Shown piece by piece: positions 1 to 5,180 of a DNA stretch of 6,209 nt (its first letter is position 1; every line of letters begins with the position of its first letter). The notes below the pieces were generated by a model. It saw only the letters and a list, made by a program, of their open reading frames with translations. It was not told the DNA's origin and searched no databases. Both the position numbers and the translations under genes were made by a program. Source of the DNA: Candidatus Woesearchaeota archaeon CG10_big_fil_rev_8_21_14_0_10_32_9 (GTDB lineage Archaea; Nanobdellota; Nanobdellia; Woesearchaeales; 21-14-0-10-32-9); assembly GCA_002762915.1 (NCBI GenBank), contig PCYF01000030.1:1-6209 (forward strand). Reading direction: 5' to 3'.

Positions 1-1
1 T

Positions 2-250
2 TATGGTTCTTCAAATACAATTACGCTTTGGTCTAAAGATGCAATGAAGTTTCCCGGTAAAAATGATGTTTCTCGTGCAAAGTTCATTGATGCACTTAAA
101 GCTTTGAATCTTTACGAAAAATATCTGGAAGTTGATAATTGGAATCTTGAAAAAGATTATGATAATTTTAATGAGATTGAAAAACAAGTTTTAAATCATT
201 TTGGAAGGAAGCAAAAGGTTAGCAGATTATACGTCGGAGAACGAAAATAA
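2..250 (+). CDS. 3' end of an unrecognised protein gene (partial, cut by window start)
   Basis: The frame is open from the first bases of the window to a TAA at 248-250, so this is the last 82 residues of a longer protein. An ATG at 44 exists, but the upstream codons (YGSSNTITLWSKDA) read as protein, so it is more likely an internal methionine. The visible part is soluble, rich in Lys, Asn and Asp and aromatic residues, and predicted mostly helical, with a stretch LYEKYLEVDNWNLEKDYDNF and a basic tail ending VSRLYVGERK. There is no signal peptide, membrane segment or metal-binding motif. I do not recognise the family. It converges on the next gene with a 24-base gap; T-rich plus-strand sequence near 289-300, inside that gene's 3' end, could end transcription. 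Confidence 0.7.
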   Translation, partial: YGSSNTITLWSKDAMKFPGKNDVSRAKFIDALKALNLYEKYLEVDNWNLEKDYDNFNEIEKQVLNHFGRKQKVSRLYVGERK

Positions 251-274
251 TCTCTTAAAAGTTATTAATAAGTC

Positions 275-631
275 TTAGTGAACTATTAATCTTTTGTTTT
301 CAGATGTAACAAGTCTTACTCCGAATCCAGAATTTAGAATCGCGGATAGTATTGCCATGTGTTCTTTTCCAGTTCCAGACATCATGTTAAACGCCACTTC
401 TGTGTCTAGAATCTTTCCTTTTAATTCGCGTATAACAGTTTTTTTTATCTCGTCAAGTTCAGAATCCGGATCTATTATAATAAATGAAAATTCTTTGTTT
501 GAAGTAAACTTTTCTGTTCCAAATTTGTTAGTTATCAAGAATATTTTGGTCCAATTCTCTGAATTCATTAGTTCTGATACTGCTGCCCAGCTTCCTTTTC
601 CTGTTGTTAAACATGCTATTAGTGAGGTCAC
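275..631 (-). CDS. stand-alone CARF-like Rossmann-fold protein
   Basis: This 118-residue protein probably binds a nucleotide ligand. Residues 3-17 (SLIACLTTGKGSWAA) form a first strand followed by a Gly/Ser turn. Residues 28-36 (TKIFLITNK) and 49-54 form further strands. Residues 78-108 hold FNMMSGTGKEHMAILSAIL followed by a Gly-rich strand, which resembles the CARF signature (N-x-T-G-G-T-K-x-M followed by a helix). CARF domains are known as cyclic oligoadenylate sensors in type III CRISPR systems. Here there is no fused HEPN, nuclease or wHTH domain, and no cas gene nearby. The GTG start at 631 is chosen because a TATA-like box (652-660, TTAATATAA on this strand) lies about 25 bases upstream, which fits a leaderless transcript. 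The plus-strand frame over the same bases is a shadow. It could be a ring-nuclease-like enzyme, a sensor, or a DPANN protein that only shares the fold. The assignment rests on motif reading alone. Confidence 0.75.
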   Translation of the reverse strand: MTSLIACLTTGKGSWAAVSELMNSENWTKIFLITNKFGTEKFTSNKEFSFIIIDPDSELDEIKKTVIRELKGKILDTEVAFNMMSGTGKEHMAILSAILNSGFGVRLVTSENKRLIVH

Positions 632-714
632 GGTTTAAGAATTACATTTGGTTATATTAAGTTTTCCCAAAGTTTTATATATTTCTTACAAAGCCATTAC
701 TTTCAGGGGTTATT
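632..714. promoter_or_regulatory. divergent promoter region between the CARF-like and DUF1385 genes
   Basis: Two TATA-like elements lie in this 83-base gap. TTATATTAA at 652-660, read on the minus strand, is about 25 bases from the GTG at 631, the distance expected for leaderless archaeal transcription. TTTTATATA at 673-681 on the plus strand would start RNA near 703, just before the Shine-Dalgarno-like AGGGG at 705-709 that precedes the TTG at 715. Assignments are by eye. Confidence 0.5.
705..709 (+). promoter_or_regulatory. Shine-Dalgarno-like site deciding a TTG start
   Basis: AGGGG lies five bases upstream of the TTG at 715. It is the only good support for choosing this rare start codon; the upstream frame stays open but has no ATG or GTG at a suitable distance. 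Confidence 0.5.
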
Positions 715-1581
715 TTGGGAATAAGAATTGGGGGACAAGCAGTAGTTGATGGCGTTATGATGCGCTCGGATAATTATATTTCTACTTCAGTTAGAAAAAC
801 TAATGGCCAAATCAAAACCCGTTCAAGAAAATTTATTTCTATTACTGATAAAAATAAGTTTTTGAATCTTCCTCTGCTTCGTGGACTCATTATGCTTTTT
901 GAATTAATGATTCAGGGAACAAAAGAATTATTGTGGTCTTCTAATGAAAGTGCAGATGAGCACGAGCAATTGACAAAAAAAGATATAATAATAACAGTAG
1001 TTTTATCCTTAGTCATAGTTCTTCTTGTATTCAAGCTTTTACCATTCTATTTAGCGGGTTTAATTTCAAAAGGAAACAGCACATGGTATTTTAATCTCAT
1101 AGATGGATTTATTAAAATTATTATAATGATGATTTATCTTTATGCTATTTCATTAATGCCTGATGTTAAAACGCTTTATGAATATCATGGCGCAGAGCAC
1201 AAAGCTGTTGCTTGTTATGAATCGAAAAAGAAACTTACTCCAAAAAATGCGATAAAGTTTTCAAGAATTCATCCTAGATGTGGAACTACTTTTGTTTTTC
1301 TTGTTTTCTTTGTTAGTATTTTCTTTTATGTTCTTATTCCTCTTCAAACTCAATTTTGGTTAAATTATGTTATAAGAATACTATTATTGCCAGTTATTGC
1401 AGGAGTTACTTATGAATTAATTAGACTTAGCGGAAAATATTATTCTACAAATAGATTTGTTAGATTATTAATTTGGCCAGGACTTCAGTTTCAAAGAATA
1501 ACGACTAGAGAACCTTCACTTAAGCAATTAGAAGTATCAATTGCTTCACTAAATGCTTGCGTCAAGAAAGAAAAGATTTGA
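715..1581 (+). CDS. DUF1385 (YqhQ-like) integral membrane protein
   Basis: This is a complete member of the DUF1385 family, 288 residues long and close to the usual bacterial length of about 300. The family's biochemical function is not established. Diagnostic blocks are in order: IGGQAVVDGVMMR (5-17), PLLRG (53-57), YHGAEHKAVACYE (157-169), HPRCGTTF (186-193) and a C-terminal PGLQFQRITTREP (255-267). Hydrophobic segments near 90-116, 124-148, 191-210 and 214-236 suggest about four membrane helices, with the His/Cys-rich conserved block between the second and third. The start is a TTG: no ATG or GTG precedes the GGQAV block in frame, and AGGGG at 705-709 sits five bases before it. The family is mainly bacterial (Firmicutes, Thermotogae), so its presence beside archaeal-type genes may reflect old transfer. 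It is transcribed alone and ends against a convergent gene. Confidence 0.93.
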   Translation: MGIRIGGQAVVDGVMMRSDNYISTSVRKTNGQIKTRSRKFISITDKNKFLNLPLLRGLIMLFELMIQGTKELLWSSNESADEHEQLTKKDIIITVVLSLVIVLLVFKLLPFYLAGLISKGNSTWYFNLIDGFIKIIIMMIYLYAISLMPDVKTLYEYHGAEHKAVACYESKKKLTPKNAIKFSRIHPRCGTTFVFLVFFVSIFFYVLIPLQTQFWLNYVIRILLLPVIAGVTYELIRLSGKYYSTNRFVRLLIWPGLQFQRITTREPSLKQLEVSIASLNACVKKEKI

Positions 1582-1584
1582 GTG

Positions 1585-1617
1585 AAAAATGAACGTTAAA
1601 CAGTTCATTTAAATTTT
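1585..1617. terminator. bidirectional hairpin terminator between convergent genes
   Basis: A perfect 8-bp inverted repeat, AAATGAAC (1587-1594) and GTTCATTT (1603-1610), with an 8-base loop lies between the DUF1385 stop (1581) and the minus-strand gene ending at 1605. An A run (1585-1589) is on the left and a T run (1613-1617) on the right, so each strand sees a stem followed by T residues shortly after. The right arm overlaps the TGA stop of the minus-strand gene. Archaeal termination depends mainly on the T tract, so the hairpin's role is uncertain. Confidence 0.5.
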
Positions 1618-2030
1618 TCTTCTATTAATCTATACAACTCATCTCTTACAACAAATTCTTCATATTTTAGTTTGTCCACACGCCTGGTTATTTTATTCAT
1701 CGAGTCAATTTTTATTATGTATCTAAAATCTCTTGCAAGGTTTTTTTTGTACTCGTCCACTTTTTTTATTTGTTCTGTAATTTGCACAATTCTTTGTTTT
1801 AATGTTAAAAGTTCTTGTTCTATTTCCATTTTTGTACTTTGGTATATTTCGGTTTTTTTATCAAAGTCCTTCTCTAAATTCACAATATTTGTTGCTAATA
1901 AATTGTATCTTTTCACTATAGTTCTTGCCTGTTCATTAATTGAATCTCCTGCAGTTTCAAGTGTTTTATCAAGAATCATATTAATACTTAATTCATGAGC
2001 AATATAAAAAGGTTTTTGGTTTATGACCAC
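1605..2030 (-). CDS. small coiled-coil protein of unknown function
   Basis: This is a 141-residue soluble protein that I do not recognise. After an N-terminal segment (about 1-40, including FYIAHELSINMIL) the chain is nearly all charged helix, with heptad-like Leu/Ile spacing from about residue 44 to 97 (NLEKDFDKKTEIY, EQELLTLKQRIVQITEQIKK) and a second helix near 112-140. It has no signal peptide, membrane segment or metal motif. The GTG at 2030 is taken as the start: an A/T box (ATTATAAAAT at 2045-2054) lies about 20-24 bases upstream, suggesting a leaderless message. The next methionine is residue 18, which would remove a protein-like stretch. It is divergent from another coiled-coil gene with 85 bases between them, so the two may share control and perhaps interact; that is inference. 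The plus-strand frame over 1672-1998 is a hydrophobic antisense shadow of the helices. Confidence 0.8.
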   Translation of the reverse strand: MVINQKPFYIAHELSINMILDKTLETAGDSINEQARTIVKRYNLLATNIVNLEKDFDKKTEIYQSTKMEIEQELLTLKQRIVQITEQIKKVDEYKKNLARDFRYIIKIDSMNKITRRVDKLKYEEFVVRDELYRLIEEKFK

Positions 2031-2115
2031 AAATAAGTTAGACCATTATAAAATAGTAACAAAGATTTTTATATGAACTTACAACTAGTATGGATATAAA
2101 AAAGGGGGAGATTAT
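2031..2115. promoter_or_regulatory. divergent promoter region between two coiled-coil genes
   Basis: ATTATAAAAT (2045-2054) can serve as a TATA box for the minus-strand gene. TTTTTATATG (2066-2075) is placed to start plus-strand RNA near 2097, giving a leader of about 19 bases that contains the strong Shine-Dalgarno run GGGGGAG (2104-2110), five bases before the ATG at 2116. The leader on one side and its apparent absence on the other suggest different modes of translation initiation. Confidence 0.5.
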
Positions 2116-3609
2116 ATGGATGATCAATCATTTTTAGGCATGGATGCAACCCAAGCGACAAAAGAAGAACACAAAGAAGGGTTTCTATCAAAATTATTTG
2201 GCAAAAAGGAGAAAAAGCAAGATGAATCTGTAAAAGTCAACATTGTTTCTTCTGAGTCAGAGCTTCAATATGACGATTGGGATAAAACTGAAGAAAAATA
2301 CGAGCTTAACGAAGCAGATATTGATAATATAAGACAGGCATTAGGCCTTAAATCAACCCCCTCAAAAAAATCCCCTTTACAAAAATTTGAGAAAAAGGTT
2401 GAAGCCAAGAAAACACCTGTTGTTAAGACTTCGAAAGCAATCATCCCAAAAACTATGCCTAAAAAATCGTCAAAAAGCTCTTCGAGAGTGGAAGATTTAC
2501 CTGTATTTAATACAACTAAATCAAATTCTATGGATAGTGCTAGTGCTTCTACCATTGCAAACATAACTAAAATTCAAAAAGAGTGGTCAGAATTTTCTGG
2601 AAAGAAGCTAAAAGCTACTTCAGAAGCTAAACAAGTCGGTACTCTTGATAGAACAAAAAAATCAAAGATTGTAAGAGAATTTGAATCAGCTCTAAAAAGA
2701 GAATCTAATAAATATGATTCAAAAGTTAAAAAAGAAGCAACAACCACGATTTCTAAGTTCAAGAAAGAAATCGCAGAGTTAGCAAAACGCGATCATCACT
2801 TAAGAGTTCGAGAGGAAAAGCTTGTTCATAAATTAAGAAAACTTGATGAACAAGAGGCAGAACTTGAAGAGGACATTTCCAGATTGGAAGCAATGAAAGG
2901 AGAAATCTTGTATCTTGAAGACGATAAAAAGAAGATCTCTCAAGAATTAGCTGAAGCCAATTCGAAATTAGAAGAAGTCAAATCTGAATTAGTATTAACA
3001 AAAAAAGAATTGGAATCGACAAAGTCTAAGATTAAGAAAGAGCATGAAGATTCTTCTGCAAAATTAAAGAAGATGAATAAAGAGTATCAGGATGAAGAAC
3101 AAAAGCACAAGAAAGAGTTAAAAGAATTAACTGATAAAATTTCTAGTGCAAAAGTTACTCTTGGAGATATGCAGAAGAAAGGAACTCAAATTTTGAATCA
3201 ATTGAAGAAAAAAGAAGACGATTTAAAGAAGAGAGAACAAAGTATTGTGTCTAAACTTGATGAAAATAAAAGCATTTTAGACAAATTAGAGGCAACAACT
3301 AGAGACATGAGACCTTCTGTTGTGTATAGAGAACCTCCAATGGAGAAAACCTCTTCTTATTCTTACAAAGCATCTGGTTCATCTGATCCAGTTATTAGTC
3401 TTAAAGATAAGTTAAGCGATTGTAAAGACTTAGTAGATAGTGGGCATTTAGATGATGCAAAAAATCTTTACAATGAAATTAGAGATGAGTTTTCGAAAAT
3501 TACAGGAGTATCTGATGCTGAAAAAGAGAGATTAAAACATGATGTACGCGAAGTGTACGATGAAATCTCATTAAAGATCATGAATCCTCCAAAAAGAAAT
3601 AGCTATTAA
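2116..3609 (+). CDS. long charged coiled-coil protein with helical C-terminal domain
   Basis: This 497-residue cytoplasmic protein has four visible regions. Residues 1-75 are acidic apart from a basic FLSKLFGKKEKK patch (23-34). Residues 76-180 are a low-complexity Lys/Ser/Pro linker. Residues about 184-395 are a long coiled coil with very high Lys+Glu content, for example LHRKLDEQE-type heptads around 236-260 and LEEVKSELVLTKKELE (285-300). After a Ser/Tyr/Pro linker (about 397-424), a compact helical domain (425-490) contains VDSGHLDDAKNLYNEIRDEF and a following helix, resembling a TPR-like hairpin. It has no Walker motifs, so it is not an SMC or Rad50 ATPase. The ATG at 2116 follows GGGGGAG at five bases. 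The architecture suggests a scaffold, cytoskeletal or cell-surface-linked role, but no family assignment is safe. The minus-strand frames inside it are shadows. Confidence 0.88.
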   Translation: MDDQSFLGMDATQATKEEHKEGFLSKLFGKKEKKQDESVKVNIVSSESELQYDDWDKTEEKYELNEADIDNIRQALGLKSTPSKKSPLQKFEKKVEAKKTPVVKTSKAIIPKTMPKKSSKSSSRVEDLPVFNTTKSNSMDSASASTIANITKIQKEWSEFSGKKLKATSEAKQVGTLDRTKKSKIVREFESALKRESNKYDSKVKKEATTTISKFKKEIAELAKRDHHLRVREEKLVHKLRKLDEQEAELEEDISRLEAMKGEILYLEDDKKKISQELAEANSKLEEVKSELVLTKKELESTKSKIKKEHEDSSAKLKKMNKEYQDEEQKHKKELKELTDKISSAKVTLGDMQKKGTQILNQLKKKEDDLKKREQSIVSKLDENKSILDKLEATTRDMRPSVVYREPPMEKTSSYSYKASGSSDPVISLKDKLSDCKDLVDSGHLDDAKNLYNEIRDEFSKITGVSDAEKERLKHDVREVYDEISLKIMNPPKRNSY

Positions 3610-3745
3610 TTATCTATTTTTTTACTTTTTCTACATTTCTTTTTGTAAAATAAACCTACAACACCTCCAAGTATATCTACAAAAAAACAACATTCAATGA
3701 ATTATTCGGAGCATGAAATAGAGCATCGCACAAGCCGTGAAACAT
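3606..3745 (-). pseudogene. short frameshifted membrane-peptide gene remnant
   Basis: From the ATG at 3745 the minus strand reads MFHGLCDALFHAPNNS and then LNVVFL before a TAG at 3679-3677. In the next frame, directly after the same T7 run (3681-3687), it continues VDILGGVVGLFYKKKCRKSK and ends at TAA 3608-3606. One extra T would join the two into a 46-residue peptide: a conserved-looking His/Asp/Cys segment, a hydrophobic stretch of about 18 residues that could span a membrane, and a Lys/Arg-rich tail consistent with a cytoplasmic end. The frame is also open upstream of the ATG to about 3790 (TSTHQVGN precedes it), so the ATG may be internal. The stop overlaps the 3' end of the coiled-coil gene by four bases. 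I do not recognise the family. It could be a decayed gene, a sequencing or assembly error in the homopolymer, or a -1 frameshift at U UUU UUG. Confidence 0.45.
3617..3630 (+). terminator. poly-T terminator after the long coiled-coil gene
   Basis: Runs of seven (3617-3623) and five (3626-3630) T residues begin eight bases after the TAA at 3607-3609, with further T-rich sequence to 3644. Intrinsic archaeal termination uses such tracts without a hairpin. The same bases code for the Lys-rich end of the minus-strand pseudogene, which also explains the T richness. Confidence 0.45.
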
Positions 3746-3754
3746 ATTACCAAC

Positions 3755-3769
3755 TTGATGAGTTGAAGT
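3755..3769 (+). repeat. left copy of a short imperfect direct repeat flanking the nuclease gene
   Basis: TTGATGAGTTGAAGT here aligns with TTGATTGAGTTTTAGT at 5049-5064 with 13 identical positions, one gap and two mismatches. It could be a decayed target-site duplication. Repeats this short also arise by chance in AT-rich DNA. Confidence 0.25.
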
Positions 3770-3778
3770 GTAAATACT

Positions 3779-3786
3779 TTTAAATA
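3779..3786 (+). promoter_or_regulatory. TATA-like box of the nuclease gene
   Basis: TTTAAATA is centred about 20 bases before the ATG at 3803 and about 26 before the in-frame ATG at 3809. No Shine-Dalgarno sequence precedes either, so the message is probably leaderless. The usual 26-27 base spacing favours the second ATG. Confidence 0.5.
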
Positions 3787-3802
3787 TTAAATACTAATAC
3801 CA

Positions 3803-5056
3803 ATGAAAATGACTCGAGTTTATATGTCTCTTAAGAATATAGATAAATTTGTAGATTTTCTGGGTGCTGACTGGGTTAAAAATAATTCTGAAACTTATCA
3901 AAGAAATCAAAGTAATGCACACCCATTTATTGTTGAATACTCTAAAATTATAAATTCTGAAAAAACACGTGAACTTATTAAAAACCTTCCAAAAGATATT
4001 AAAATGAATTACTCATTAAAACCATATTTATTATTTGATTTTTTAGGAAAACTTATAGAAAAAATAGAATCAAATTTACCTAATCCTCAAAAATTTAAGA
4101 ATAGATTGAAAAACAGATTTGAATACGAAACTGCAGTTTATGAGTTATTGTGTTGTGCGATATTAATTCATAATGGTTATTTCCCCAAATGGTTAAAAAC
4201 CACGAAAAACAATAACACCCCAGATTTTGAAGTTAATAATGAAAAAGAAAGATTTACTGTTGAAGTTACAACAAAAAATGTCTCAAAAATGATGGCACAA
4301 GAGGAAATATATGCCCAGTTGTTAATGAAAAATATAGAGAAATATTCCGAAAGAAAAAATTTAACCTTTCAATTGTATATCACTACAAAAAGTATTTCAT
4401 ATAAAGAAGAAATTCAATCATTAATTCAATTATGTAAAGAAGTGATTGATCGTGGGATTTCTGGCGAATATTTATATTATGAAAACAAAATTTGTATTTC
4501 ATTAATTAATTTTGATAAATCAGAAAAATGCTATCCCTCAGTAGATGAGTTTTTTAGACAAAATAGTTCTTTAAAATTTTTACCTAATAATTGCGGTTAT
4601 GACCAGACATTTTCTTTTTGTAAAAAAAATGAGAACGAAACAGCGTTCAAAAATATTATAGAAGTAGCAGTTAACCATGAAATAGAGATACATAAAAACA
4701 TACATTCTTCTCTAAAGAATAAGATTAAGAAAAATCAACATATCCCTAATACTCCTCATTTATTAATGATGGTTCTTCCTCAACATGTATCGTTCCATCA
4801 AAATATTGATATTAATCTTCTAGAAAAACAAACAAAAATGATATTAAAAGAACATGCTCCGAAAATAAACTATGTTGTTTTTATAAGAGAACAATTTGGA
4901 GAATATGAAAAAAGGACGTGGGGTTATGATTTTCAGGTTAGTCTAGTGAAAAATGAAGAATCAGATTTAAGTTTTCCAGTATCTAACTTTCATTTAAAAT
5001 CTTTTGATAAATCAATTACTAAAATAAGCGATCAAGAACAACAATATGTTGATTGA
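3803..5056 (+). CDS. orphan PD-(D/E)XK nuclease-like protein
   Basis: This 417-residue protein shows the core order of a PD-(D/E)XK nuclease: a helix FEYETAVYELLCCAILIHNG (106-125) with candidate Glu107/109, then TPDFEV (139-144) with Asp141, then FTVEVTTK (151-158) with Glu154. The third motif reads E-V-T, not E-x-K. Lys158, or Lys305-310 in LKNKIKKNQ (304-312), may supply the missing lysine; a downstream K-x-x-Q helix followed by a hydrophobic strand (PHLLMMVLP, 318-326) is typical of orphan nuclease-like proteins with a VEVT or VEAT motif. The N-terminal 100 residues and C-terminal 90 are unassigned. It has no membrane segment. It stands alone, with no methylase, helicase or Cas gene beside it, and looks more AT-rich than its neighbours, which suggests acquisition. 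The start is either 3803 or, by TATA spacing, Met3 at 3809. It may be a restriction or defence enzyme or a DNA-repair nuclease; activity is unproven. Confidence 0.8.
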   Translation: MKMTRVYMSLKNIDKFVDFLGADWVKNNSETYQRNQSNAHPFIVEYSKIINSEKTRELIKNLPKDIKMNYSLKPYLLFDFLGKLIEKIESNLPNPQKFKNRLKNRFEYETAVYELLCCAILIHNGYFPKWLKTTKNNNTPDFEVNNEKERFTVEVTTKNVSKMMAQEEIYAQLLMKNIEKYSERKNLTFQLYITTKSISYKEEIQSLIQLCKEVIDRGISGEYLYYENKICISLINFDKSEKCYPSVDEFFRQNSSLKFLPNNCGYDQTFSFCKKNENETAFKNIIEVAVNHEIEIHKNIHSSLKNKIKKNQHIPNTPHLLMMVLPQHVSFHQNIDINLLEKQTKMILKEHAPKINYVVFIREQFGEYEKRTWGYDFQVSLVKNEESDLSFPVSNFHLKSFDKSITKISDQEQQYVD

Positions 5057-5064
5057 GTTTTAGT
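5049..5064 (+). repeat. right copy of the short imperfect direct repeat
   Basis: TTGATTGAGTTTTAGT spans the nuclease stop codon (TGA, 5054-5056) and matches 3755-3769. Read on the minus strand, both copies encode Thr-x-Thr in the frame of the adjacent fragments, so recombination between them would join those fragments in frame. Confidence 0.25.
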
Positions 5065-5151
5065 AAAATCGGCACAGACATCCTTAAATTCTCGCACAAC
5101 CAATACCTTTTTTAAATAATCAAAGTCTAGCGTCTTATATAATTTATAAAA
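5050..5151 (-). pseudogene. possible 5' fragment of an interrupted small gene
   Basis: The minus strand is open from 5151 leftward and reads YKTLDFDYLKKVLVVREF and then KDVCADFTKT before reaching the repeat. The composition looks like a soluble helix-strand segment, but there is no ATG; only TTG (5103-5101) or GTG (5097-5095) could start it, the latter after AGGT at 5105-5108. A TATA-like TTATATAA lies at 5135-5142. If the nuclease insert were removed at the repeats, this frame would continue into the HQVGN-MFHG frame of the left fragment. Open frames of this size are possible by chance, so this is a weak call. The gap otherwise holds only the terminators of the two convergent genes. Confidence 0.2.
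5108..5113 (+). terminator. poly-T terminator candidate after the nuclease gene
   Basis: Six T residues lie about 50 bases after the nuclease stop codon, in the gap before the convergent ProRS gene. No hairpin was found. It is the best T tract available on this strand. Confidence 0.35.
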
Positions 5152-5180
5152 TCATTCTATAATTAAAACATAAGAAAGAA

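Noticed and set aside
294..638. Plus-strand open frame opposite the CARF-like gene
   Set aside because: It is rich in Ser, Phe and Ile with no family motif, whereas the minus strand has clear strand-helix order, a glycine motif and a well-placed promoter.
1672..1998. Plus-strand frame encoding a very hydrophobic peptide
   Set aside because: It is the antisense of a Lys/Glu-rich coiled coil, which always gives a Phe/Leu/Ser-rich shadow; it has no promoter or ribosome binding site of its own.
2090..2118. An earlier ATG before the long coiled-coil gene
   Set aside because: It is in a different frame and meets a stop within about 15 codons; the ATG at 2116 has the GGGGGAG site.
2265..2762. Two minus-strand frames inside the long coiled-coil gene
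   Set aside because: They are shadows of the charged linker region, with Ser/Phe/Leu-rich sequence and no initiation signals.
3697..3783. A 28-residue plus-strand frame beginning MNYSEHEIEHRTS
   Set aside because: It has no ribosome binding site or TATA box and lies antisense to the minus-strand fragment, which reads more like protein and continues beyond it.
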